Positions 34,185 through 41,712 of a stretch of 64,000 nucleotides of DNA are shown piece by piece. The first letter of the stretch is position 1; each line of letters starts with the position of its first letter. A program made the position numbers and the translations under genes. A model generated the notes under the pieces. That model had not been told where the DNA came from. It did not search any database and saw nothing but the letters and a program-made list of their open reading frames with translations. Source of the stretch: Pseudoruegeria sp. SK021 (GTDB lineage: Bacteria; Pseudomonadota; Alphaproteobacteria; Rhodobacterales; Rhodobacteraceae); NCBI RefSeq assembly GCF_002119405.1, contig NZ_MTBG01000002.1, positions 1 to 64,000 on the forward strand, written 5' to 3'.

Positions 34185-34723
34185 GCCGTTGCTGGCCCCT
34201 CGATGTCACCGGCAAGCGTCAACCCGCCGGGGCGAAAGCCAACGCTTTTGCCTTTGTTGAGAAAACGCCGGGTCAGCGCGATCAGATGCAGGGCCGCGGC
34301 GGCTGCCCCGCCCCCTTTGTTCTGGCCAAGGACATCGGCCCGAACCTCCGCCTGCGCGACTGTCTCGACCGTTAGGATGCCGTTGCCAATACAGGCGCCA
34401 TCCAGCCCCAAAAGGGTCAGCGCCCGCGAACTGTCATTGCAGACGGTGTCGTAATGGGTGGTCTCACCGCGGATGACGCAGCCCAAGGCGACGTAGCCGT
34501 CGAAGTCGTTGCTGCGCTGTGCGATCCGAATGGCGGTCGGAATTTCCAATGCACCCGGTACTTCGATCACTTCGTATTTCGCCCCAACTGCATCCAGTTC
34601 GGCTTTCGCACCGGCAATCAGATTCTGCGCAATCTCGTGGTAATAGGGCGCCACAACGATGGCGACCCGTACCGGTTCTGCGAACTCTGGCCGAGCGAGG
34701 GTATGGTGGCTTTGTCCGGCCAT
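34181..34723 (-). CDS. ribH: 6,7-dimethyl-8-ribityllumazine synthase
   Basis: A 180-residue lumazine synthase. It joins 5-amino-6-ribitylamino-uracil with 3,4-dihydroxy-2-butanone 4-phosphate. Family motifs are VVAPYYHEIAQNLIAGAKAE, VPGALEIPTAI, and the catalytic region YVALGCVIRGETTHYDTVCN with the active-site His. Length is slightly above the usual 150-160 because of an N-terminal extension. It overlaps nusB and follows ribB after three bases. Confidence 0.95.
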   Translation of the reverse strand: MAGQSHHTLARPEFAEPVRVAIVVAPYYHEIAQNLIAGAKAELDAVGAKYEVIEVPGALEIPTAIRIAQRSNDFDGYVALGCVIRGETTHYDTVCNDSSRALTLLGLDGACIGNGILTVETVAQAEVRADVLGQNKGGGAAAAALHLIALTRRFLNKGKSVGFRPGGLTLAGDIEGPATA

Positions 34724-34726
34724 GGG

Positions 34727-35836
34727 TTACTCCGTAGGAATGGGGCGGGTGTCGACGATCGAAAGCCCATAGGCCTCCAGTCCGACGACTTTTGGTTTGA
34801 CCGAATTGGTCAATAAAATCAGGTCCGACAGCCCGAGCGAGCTGAGGATCTGCGCTCCAAGGCCATATTGCCGCAAAGTCACGGGCGATCCGGCATCTTC
34901 GGGATGAAGTTTCATGGTGGTGTCGCGCAGCAAAACCAACGCGCCACGCCCCTCGGCGGCAATCAATTCCATGGAGCGGCTGAATTCAGAGGCGCGTCCC
35001 GCTTCCCCCAAGCCAATCACATCCAGCATGGGGTCAAGCGCGTGCATCCGCACCAGAACCGGCGCATCGCCTTTCAAATCACCTTTAATCAGGGCGATAT
35101 GTTCGTCCCCATGGGCGGTGTCCGAATAAATCCGCATGGTCCATTCGCCCCCAAATTCAGACTGAACCTGTCGTTCAGCCGAGACGCGGACAAGATTATC
35201 GTGGCGGCGGCGATAGGCGATCAGGTCGCTGATCGTGCCAATCTTCAGATTATGCTTCTGCGCAAACGCCACAAGGTCGGGCAAACGGGCCATATGGCCG
35301 TCTTCGTTCATGATTTCGCAGATGACGCCCGCCGGGATCAGCCCCGCGAGGCGCGCAACATCGACGGCGGCTTCGGTATGGCCGGCGCGAACCAAAACGC
35401 CACCTTCCCGTGCGCGCAACGGAAAGATATGCCCCGGCGTCGCAATATCACTGCCAGTTTTGGATGGATCAATCGCCACCGCAACCGAGCGCGCCCGGTC
35501 ATGGGCCGAAATCCCAGTCGTCACGCCTTCGCGTGCTTCGATTGACACTGTAAACGCCGTTTCATGACGCGAGGAATTGTCCGATGCCATCAGCGGCAGG
35601 CCAAGCGCGTCGATCCGTTCTCCGGTCAAGGTCAGGCAGATCAGCCCGCGACCATGGGTGGCCATGAAATTGATCGAGTCCGGGGTCGCCATCTGCGCCG
35701 GAATAACCAGATCGCCTTCATTCTCGCGGTCTTCATGATCCACAAGAATGAACATCCGGCCATTGCGCGCGTCTTCCACGATCTCTTCGACAGAAGAAAT
35801 CGCGTCAGTGTAATCGGTCTTTTCGTACTCGGTCAT
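34727..35836 (-). CDS. ribB: 3,4-dihydroxy-2-butanone 4-phosphate synthase with degenerate GTP cyclohydrolase II domain
   Basis: A 369-residue RibBA-like fusion. Residues 15-210 are the RibB domain, with [15 protein letters not shown] and [12 protein letters not shown]-type residues ([17 protein letters not shown]) for metal and substrate. Residues 215-369 keep the GTP cyclohydrolase II outline ([18 protein letters not shown] to [16 protein letters not shown]) but lack the zinc-binding Cys triad: the usual Cys-x-x-Gly-Asp...Cys-Asp-Cys stretch is replaced by [20 protein letters not shown]. RibA activity is therefore unlikely. The ATG at 35836 follows AAGGTGG; a GTG at 35845 is possible. It is co-transcribed with ribH and nusB. 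Confidence 0.92.
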   Translation of the reverse strand: MTEYEKTDYTDAISSVEEIVEDARNGRMFILVDHEDRENEGDLVIPAQMATPDSINFMATHGRGLICLTLTGERIDALGLPLMASDNSSRHETAFTVSIEAREGVTTGISAHDRARSVAVAIDPSKTGSDIATPGHIFPLRAREGGVLVRAGHTEAAVDVARLAGLIPAGVICEIMNEDGHMARLPDLVAFAQKHNLKIGTISDLIAYRRRHDNLVRVSAERQVQSEFGGEWTMRIYSDTAHGDEHIALIKGDLKGDAPVLVRMHALDPMLDVIGLGEAGRASEFSRSMELIAAEGRGALVLLRDTTMKLHPEDAGSPVTLRQYGLGAQILSSLGLSDLILLTNSVKPKVVGLEAYGLSIVDTRPIPTE

Positions 35837-35905
35837 TGCATCCACCTTGTCAGAACCCGTCTGTTATCCCGACCGATGACAATTTGCCAGCGCCTGATTG
35901 CGGCC

Positions 35906-36514
35906 TCACCGAACCGCCCAATCGTTCAATCGTGCGACATAGCGCGCCAAAGTGTCGATCTCGAGGTTGATCCGGTCGCCGATCGCGACCTGCCCCCAAG
36001 TCGTCACTTGTTTGGTATGCGGGATGAAATTAATGCCAAAGCTAGGGCCGTCGACATCGTTGACCGTCAGCGAGGTGCCGTTCAGGGCGACCGATCCCTT
36101 CGGCGCAATAAACCGGGCCAGCGCGTCCGGCGCCCGAAGGATCACCCGAGTGCTGTCCCCGTCCGCTTCGATTGCGGTCACTTCGGCCACGCCATCGACA
36201 TGGCCCGAGACGATGTGACCTCCCAATTCATCTCCGACCTTCAAGGGGCGTTCTAGGTTGATTTTCTTGCTGGAAATCCAGCTTCCTAGATTGGTCTTCG
36301 AAATGGTTTCGGCTGAAATCTCGACGTCGAACCAAGACCCCGCATCGGCATCCTGACCTTTGGCAATAACCGTCAAGCAGGCCCCGTCGCAGGCGATAGA
36401 TGCGCCAAGATCGATGCCGTCAGCGTCATATCTGGTGCCAATCCGCGCCTTCAAATCGCCGCGTTGTTCAAGCGCACGTATCGTGCCGATATCGGTGACT
36501 ATCCCGGTGAACAT
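35906..36514 (-). CDS. ribE: Riboflavin synthase, alpha subunit
   Basis: A 202-residue enzyme made of two homologous lumazine-binding barrels. MFTGIVTDIGTI is the classic N-terminus, with CDGACLTV in the first repeat and the second-repeat equivalent NGTSLTVNDV. The C-terminus carries HTKQVTTW. It dismutates two lumazine molecules to riboflavin. It lies 69 bases ahead of ribB. In most relatives ribD stands just before it, but here the next gene upstream is a divergent polysaccharide-export gene. Confidence 0.95.
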   Translation of the reverse strand: MFTGIVTDIGTIRALEQRGDLKARIGTRYDADGIDLGASIACDGACLTVIAKGQDADAGSWFDVEISAETISKTNLGSWISSKKINLERPLKVGDELGGHIVSGHVDGVAEVTAIEADGDSTRVILRAPDALARFIAPKGSVALNGTSLTVNDVDGPSFGINFIPHTKQVTTWGQVAIGDRINLEIDTLARYVARLNDWAVR

Positions 36515-36655
36515 GTCTGGTTCCCCTCCTGCGCGGTGTCGATGCGCGGACCTAGCGCCTTGCCGGGCGCCGGGTCAAGCCAGACACAGTTGCCGCAGGG
36601 GATTTCTCTGGGGTCTGGCCTATCTGGCATGGCGCTGAATAATGTGTCAGAAGGC

Positions 36656-37825
36656 ATGGACATCCGAAAGAGATGGAAAAGGGGCAGACAGTTGATCGGA
36701 TCACGAGAATGGCACAAGAAATTGGCCGTCGTCATCACCATTCTCAGTCTTGCAGGCTGTTCCGGCGCCATCCCTCGGCCCGGCCCGACAAAGGGCGAAT
36801 TGTATGAAACCTCCGTTCTGAAAGGCGGGGACGCATATATCGTCAGCGTCAATCAAGGGGTTGCCAAAGCTGCGGAATACACGCCGCCTCTGGGCTTTCC
36901 CAGCAGTTTCAAAAGTGCGTCGATGATTGAGGCTGATGTGATTCAGCCGGGCGACACACTGTCCTTGGCGATCTGGGAGAACGTGCAGGAAGGCCTGTTG
37001 TCGGTTGCTGGGGTCCCTGCCCCGCTTGATGCGATTCAGGTTGATGGTGATGGCATGATTTTCGTGCCCTATGCGGGACGGATTTCCGCCGCCGGAAAAA
37101 CCCCGGACAATTTGCGGGCCGAACTGAGCCAACTTCTGGGGGCGCAAACGCCCGATCCACAGATCACCGTCATGCGCCGCGCGGGCGATGGCAATACGGT
37201 CTCCATTTCCGGCAAGGTCACGGCGCAAGGCGTCTATCCGATCGAACGCCCGACCCGACGCCTGTCGTCGATGCTGTCACGGGCGGGCGGGGTGACCATT
37301 GAACCCGAGATCGCGCAAGTCACGGTTCTGCGCGGCCGCACCAGCGGCAAGGTATGGTTCAATTCGCTCTATGCAGATCCAGAAAACGACATTGCCTTGC
37401 GCACCGGGGACCGGATCCTCGTTGAGGCAGATGAGCGGTATTATACGGCAATGGGGGCCGCCGGACGCCAAAGCCGCGTCCGCTTTGAAAGTCAGGAACT
37501 ATCGGCAATGGAGGCCTTGGCACAGGTTGGCGGTCTGTCCAGCGTATCAGCGGATCCGACCGGGATTTTCCTGTTGCGCGAGGAACCGCAAGAGATCGCA
37601 CGCAAGGTGTTGGGACAACCTGACCTCACCGGCACGCAAAAAATCGCCTATATTTTTGACCTGACCAAGGGCGAGGGTCTGTTTGTCGCCCGGAATTTCA
37701 CGGTGCGCGACGAAGACACCATCTTCATCACCGAGGCGCCGGTCAGCCAGTTCAACAAGGCGATCTCTGCTGTGTTCGGGTCGCTAACGACGGTCGCATC
37801 GATCAATACGCTCGCCAGTCAGTAA
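36656..37825 (+). CDS. Outer-membrane polysaccharide export lipoprotein (OPX/Wza-like)
   Basis: A 389-residue lipoprotein. A basic N-terminus and hydrophobic run lead to the lipobox LSLAGC with Cys35 as the acylation site. The polysaccharide export domain (VIQPGDTLSLAIWENV, about 100-190) is followed by SLBB-like beta-grasp repeats (SISGKVTAQGVYPIERPTRR and onwards). Such proteins form the outer-membrane channel for capsule or exopolysaccharide. No tyrosine kinase, polymerase or glycosyltransferase is adjacent, so it is a solitary OPX gene here. The start is uncertain: ATG at 36629 or 36656. Confidence 0.85.
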   Translation: MDIRKRWKRGRQLIGSREWHKKLAVVITILSLAGCSGAIPRPGPTKGELYETSVLKGGDAYIVSVNQGVAKAAEYTPPLGFPSSFKSASMIEADVIQPGDTLSLAIWENVQEGLLSVAGVPAPLDAIQVDGDGMIFVPYAGRISAAGKTPDNLRAELSQLLGAQTPDPQITVMRRAGDGNTVSISGKVTAQGVYPIERPTRRLSSMLSRAGGVTIEPEIAQVTVLRGRTSGKVWFNSLYADPENDIALRTGDRILVEADERYYTAMGAAGRQSRVRFESQELSAMEALAQVGGLSSVSADPTGIFLLREEPQEIARKVLGQPDLTGTQKIAYIFDLTKGEGLFVARNFTVRDEDTIFITEAPVSQFNKAISAVFGSLTTVASINTLASQ

Positions 37826-37863
37826 CACGGCGGAAGGATCCTGCCTTACGGCAGCGGATACAA

Positions 37864-37899
37864 GGGATGTTGTGTTCATGGCGCAACATCCCGCATTTT
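37864..37899 (+). terminator. Intrinsic terminator after the OPX gene
   Basis: A perfect nine-base stem GGGATGTTG/CAACATCCC (37864-37872 and 37884-37892) with an 11-base loop, followed by GCATTTTC. It lies about 40 bases after the stop. Confidence 0.75.
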
Positions 37900-37939
37900 C
37901 CCCCATTAAAATGTGACGATCTGCAATTGAAAGTCTAAA

Positions 37940-37968
37940 CGGAATTTATCGAATACGATCAAATTCCG
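37940..37968. promoter_or_regulatory. Inverted repeat directly upstream of the porin start
   Basis: CGGAATTT-ATCG then aata then CGAT-c-AAATTCCG: eight- and four-base arms that pair with a single bulged C. It ends 17 bases before the porin ATG and covers the expected leader. It could be an operator or a leader hairpin that controls translation or mRNA life. Confidence 0.55.
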
Positions 37969-37985
37969 AATAAGGACCTTCGTAG

Positions 37986-39137
37986 ATGCCCCTTTCGCGA
38001 CAAAAAGCCTGTCAATTCGTCGTCGCTCATGGCGCGGGCATTGCGATCCTGTCCATGGTCACCGTTGCAGCCCATGCAGAATCGCCGCTGTCCTATACTT
38101 TCGCAAATGGCGGGTCCGTGACGGCTTATGGCCAGATCAACCCGTCCTATTTGGGTTATGACGACGGCGAAAAAAGCCAAGGCTATGCGCCGGTTGGCAA
38201 CGCCAACAGCACCCCGCGGTTCGGTGCCGTCTATGAATCCTCGCTCGACACCGGCTGGGACATCATGGGGATCGCGGAAGCCGGGTACATGCCGCGCGCC
38301 TCCAACGCGATCAGTCAGTTGGACAGCGACGGAACCGATTGGGGGTTTTCCCGGTCCAATCTGCGGAAGTTGGAAGTCTCGTTCGGCAATGAAACCTACG
38401 GGAACTTTTCGTTCGGCCAGGGCTCCATGGCATCTGACGGTATCGCCGAGATCGACGTCTCGGGCACCGACGTTATCGGCTATTCCCACGTTTCAGATAT
38501 TGCTGGTGACTTTTTCTATCGACAAAATAACGGGACGCTGTCGGACATCACGGTTCAAAGCACCTCGACCAACCTAGATGGTAGCCGCCGTTTGCGTGTG
38601 CGCTATGACACTCCGACCTTTTCGGGAATTACCGTGTCCGGTGCCTATGGCAACGATTGGGTCGGCGAAAACCCGGACGATTTGTATGGCGACCTTGCGG
38701 CGCGCTACATGTCAGATGCGGGCGGCTTTCAGACCCAAGCAGGCGTCGGCTACAATTGGACGATGCCCGACGGCGGGGACAATTTCGAATTCTGGTCAGG
38801 CTCACTCTCGACCCTGCACAAGGCGACAGGGCTGAACTTCACCGTTGCTGGCGGGTCAGAAATCGACAGTGACGGCGATTATATCTACACGAAACTGGGC
38901 TGGAAGGCTGATTTCTGGGACATCGGCAGCACCAACTTTGCGGTGGACTATTACGATGGACAGAACTTCGCCGAGAATGACAGTGACAGCATTACCTATT
39001 CGGTCATGGCCGTTCAAAACATTCAGGAATATGCCGTGGACGTCTACGCAATCTACCGCGTGTTCACCTATGATGACACTGCGGCCAACTACCAAGACGG
39101 TCAAGCGGTTATGGCTGGCGTCCGCTGGCAGTTCTAA
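37986..39137 (+). CDS. Porin (Gram-negative, Rhodobacter type)
   Basis: A 383-residue outer-membrane porin. A signal peptide (about 1-31, ending AAHA) precedes the mature start ESPLSYTFANGGSVTAYGQI. The rest is a run of alternating amphipathic strands with many Gly, Asp and aromatic residues, and it ends in GVRWQF with the C-terminal Phe needed for barrel assembly. It resembles the general diffusion porins of Rhodobacterales. It is transcribed alone, between a terminator and a long intergenic gap, behind a palindromic leader. Confidence 0.9.
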   Translation: MPLSRQKACQFVVAHGAGIAILSMVTVAAHAESPLSYTFANGGSVTAYGQINPSYLGYDDGEKSQGYAPVGNANSTPRFGAVYESSLDTGWDIMGIAEAGYMPRASNAISQLDSDGTDWGFSRSNLRKLEVSFGNETYGNFSFGQGSMASDGIAEIDVSGTDVIGYSHVSDIAGDFFYRQNNGTLSDITVQSTSTNLDGSRRLRVRYDTPTFSGITVSGAYGNDWVGENPDDLYGDLAARYMSDAGGFQTQAGVGYNWTMPDGGDNFEFWSGSLSTLHKATGLNFTVAGGSEIDSDGDYIYTKLGWKADFWDIGSTNFAVDYYDGQNFAENDSDSITYSVMAVQNIQEYAVDVYAIYRVFTYDDTAANYQDGQAVMAGVRWQF

Positions 39138-39424
39138 GCCGGGACGCGGCATTCATCCGCACCTTGAAGGCGGACCGGAAATCGAAGAATAACGCAAACC
39201 GGCGTTAGGGCACTGACATTCTGGGGTCCGTTCCGGTGGCATTAAGGCTGGCAACAGCAACCCGCTACGGCCATGGTCCGGCGGGCACGTCGGGCGCAAC
39301 GCACCTATAATCGGGTGGTGAGTCAACGAAGAGGATATCAGTTCTGGACGGAAGTCGAAAATTCAAGGCGTCGGTTTCACCGCAGACATCCCGCCTTGTA
39401 GATACCAAAGAGCAATGTGGTGCG
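39138..39424. other. Intergenic stretch before the NUDIX gene
   Basis: About 290 bases without an intact gene. The final 110 bases are open in the NUDIX frame and encode a NUDIX-like first strand (KEQCGAMCFRV), but contain no ATG, GTG or TTG in frame after the stop at 39308-39310. No other structure was recognised. Confidence 0.4.
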
Positions 39425-39820
39425 ATGTGTTTTCGGGTTAAGGCCGGCAAAACCCAGATCTTGCTAGTAACCAGCCGCGAAACTAAGCGGTGGGTGATCC
39501 CGAAAGGGTGGCTGATTCCGGGCAAAACCGCGGCCGATTCCGCCGTGATCGAGGCCTTTGAAGAGGCCGGGGTGCAGGGCCGACTGTTTTCCAAATCAGT
39601 GGGCGGCTACACTTATTCCAAGTCCGTGCATCGCGCCAAAAGCTTGACCTGTCTTGTTCGGGTCTACCCGTTAGAGGTGAAAACGCTGTTGGCCAAGTTC
39701 CCCGAACGCCATCAGCGCAAACGCAAGTGGTTTGCCGCCAAGCGCGCCGCCGCGATGGTCAAAGCCCCCGGATTGGCGAAGCTCATCCTTCGATTTGACC
39801 CGCAGGGCCTGAACGATTGA
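39425..39820 (+). CDS. NUDIX hydrolase, start uncertain
   Basis: A 131-residue NUDIX protein of the diphosphoinositol-polyphosphate-phosphohydrolase-like group common in alphaproteobacteria. The strand ILLVTSRETKRWVIPKGW is followed by the NUDIX helix GKTAADSAVIEAFEEAGV, in which the catalytic Glu-x-x-Glu-Glu (EAFEEAG) is kept and the usual Arg is Ile. The ATG at 39425 lies inside the conserved first beta strand, so the annotated N-terminus appears short by 10-20 residues. The upstream frame is open to 39311 but has only non-standard start codons. The substrate is unknown. Confidence 0.75.
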   Translation: MCFRVKAGKTQILLVTSRETKRWVIPKGWLIPGKTAADSAVIEAFEEAGVQGRLFSKSVGGYTYSKSVHRAKSLTCLVRVYPLEVKTLLAKFPERHQRKRKWFAAKRAAAMVKAPGLAKLILRFDPQGLND

Positions 39821-39901
39821 TGGATGCCTCAGTGTTCGCGATTGACTATTCCCTGAAAAAGCCAATTTAAGACCCAGTTGGTAGAGTAAAGTGAGGCCGA
39901 G

Positions 39902-40357
39902 ATGATCTGCTTTGCGCTGAAATGTGCAGATGGGCATGCGTTTGAAAGCTGGTTCAAATCTGGGCCGGCCTTTGACAGTCTGGCAAAAAGCGGCCTGTTG
40001 GAATGTCCGGCCTGTGGTTCGGCCTCGGTGACCAAGGCGGTGATGGCACCGCGCGTCGCAAAGGCCGAGCAATCGGCAGGTGCCCGCCCGGCGGGCCACG
40101 ACACCGTGCAGACCTCGGCGTTGAAACCCCCAAAAACCGAACTGGAACAGACAATCGCCCGCATCCGAAAGGCGGTTGAGGCCAATTCCGACTATGTGGG
40201 CGACAAATTTGCCAGCGAAGCTCGTGACATCCATGCCGGCCATGCCCCCGAGCGACCGATCCACGGCGAGGCCAATCTGGACGATGCCCGAAAATTGATC
40301 GACGACGGCATTCCCGTGCTGCCCTTGCCATTTCGAAATCCCAACAAGCTGAGCTGA
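39902..40357 (+). CDS. DUF1178 family protein
   Basis: A 151-residue protein beginning MICFALKCADGHAFESWFKS, with a zinc-ribbon-like pair (CADGHAF and ECPACGSASVTKAVMAPRVA). A basic helical region follows, then the C-terminal VGDKFASEARDIHAGHAPER with the RPIHGEA motif that defines DUF1178. Function is unknown. It is often encoded near NUDIX genes in Rhodobacterales, as here, and may share a transcript with the NUDIX gene. Confidence 0.88.
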   Translation: MICFALKCADGHAFESWFKSGPAFDSLAKSGLLECPACGSASVTKAVMAPRVAKAEQSAGARPAGHDTVQTSALKPPKTELEQTIARIRKAVEANSDYVGDKFASEARDIHAGHAPERPIHGEANLDDARKLIDDGIPVLPLPFRNPNKLS

Positions 40358-40464
40358 CGATCTGGCCGTTGGACAGCCTGCCGCGCAGGCGTCCTCTTGC
40401 AGTGCCCCTGCCCCTTGCTTATGAGAACGCTCAACGGCTCTGACCATTGGAGGGAACGGCGCCC

Positions 40465-41703
40465 ATGCCAATTTTGGTGATGAAATTCGGCGGCACTTCG
40501 GTGGCCGATCCGGACCGCATTCGCAACGCGGCCAAGAAGGTGCACGCCGAAGTGGCGCGCGGCTATGACGTCATCGTGATCGTGTCGGCCATGTCGGGAA
40601 AAACCAACGAGTTGGTGTCCTGGGTCAACGAGACGTCGCCAATGTTTGACGCACGCGAATATGATGCCGTGGTCAGCTCGGGTGAAAACGTCACCGCAGG
40701 ATTGATGGCGCTGACCCTGCAGGAAATGGATGTCCCGGCCCGAAGCTGGCAGGGATGGCAGGTTCCGCTGCAAACGACCTCGGCCCATTCGACCGCCCGG
40801 ATCACCGGTATTCCGCGCAAGAATATTGACCAGAAATTCGCTGAAGGCATGAAGGTTGCGGTGGTTGCTGGCTTTCAGGGGATCAGCCCGGAAGGCCGCG
40901 TGACGACATTGGGACGGGGCGGCTCGGATACCACTGCGGTGGCGTTTGCTGCGGCCTTCGACGCGGAACGCTGCGATATTTATACCGATGTGGACGGAAT
41001 TTATACCACCGACCCGCGCATCACCAACAAAGCCCGCAAACTGGACCGCATTTCGTTCGAAGAGATGCTTGAACTGGCCTCGCTGGGGGCGAAGGTCTTG
41101 CAGACCCGCTCTGTCGAACTGGCGATGCAATACAAGGTGCGCCTGCGAGTGCTATCATCTTTTGAAGAGACCAATTCAACTTCAGGCACGCTTGTCTGCG
41201 ACGAGGAGGAGCTGATGGAAAATAATGTGATCTCAGGCGTGGCCTATTCCCGCGACGAGGCCAAGATGACGCTAGTCTCGGTCGAAGACCGGCCCGGCAT
41301 TGCCGCTGCGATCTTTGGGCCGCTGGCCGAAGCTGGCGTCAATGTCGATATGATCGTCCAGAACATTTCCGACGATGGCGTGACCGACATGACGTTTTCC
41401 TGTCCGGTGGATCAGGTAAAACGCGCAGATCAGGCTTTGGCAGATGCCCGCAGCAAGGGCGACATCCTGTTCGAAGAACTTCTGGCCGATACCGGCGTTG
41501 CTAAAGTGTCCGTAGTGGGAATCGGGATGCGCAGTCATGCTGGCGTCGCAGCCAAGATGTTCCGGGCGTTGCGCGATGAAAATATCAACATCAAGATCAT
41601 CACGACGTCCGAAATCAAGATTTCGGTGCTGATTGATCGGAAATATATGGAACTTGCAGTCCAAGCCCTGCATGATGCCTTCGAGTTGGAGAAAGCCTCC
41701 TGA
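40465..41703 (+). CDS. lysC: Aspartate kinase
   Basis: A 412-residue enzyme that phosphorylates aspartate at the head of the lysine, threonine and methionine pathways. The N-terminal amino-acid-kinase domain carries VMKFGGTSVADPDRIRN, SGENVTAGLM, and LGRGGSDTTAVAFAAAF with the nucleotide-binding DVDGIYTTDPR. Two ACT domains (about residues 265-335 and 345-412, VEDRPGIAAAIFGPLAEAGV and IGMRSHAGVAAKMFRALRDE) should bind lysine/threonine for feedback control. The ATG at 40465 follows GGAGGG; a TTG at 40447 is the alternative. It is followed by ptsP after nine bases, a conserved pair. Confidence 0.95.
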   Translation: MPILVMKFGGTSVADPDRIRNAAKKVHAEVARGYDVIVIVSAMSGKTNELVSWVNETSPMFDAREYDAVVSSGENVTAGLMALTLQEMDVPARSWQGWQVPLQTTSAHSTARITGIPRKNIDQKFAEGMKVAVVAGFQGISPEGRVTTLGRGGSDTTAVAFAAAFDAERCDIYTDVDGIYTTDPRITNKARKLDRISFEEMLELASLGAKVLQTRSVELAMQYKVRLRVLSSFEETNSTSGTLVCDEEELMENNVISGVAYSRDEAKMTLVSVEDRPGIAAAIFGPLAEAGVNVDMIVQNISDDGVTDMTFSCPVDQVKRADQALADARSKGDILFEELLADTGVAKVSVVGIGMRSHAGVAAKMFRALRDENINIKIITTSEIKISVLIDRKYMELAVQALHDAFELEKAS

Positions 41704-41712
41704 TCGAGAGAC

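Noticed and set aside
35837-36655. FMN riboswitch ahead of the riboflavin genes
   Set aside because: No conserved FMN-element sequence was seen upstream of ribB or ribE.
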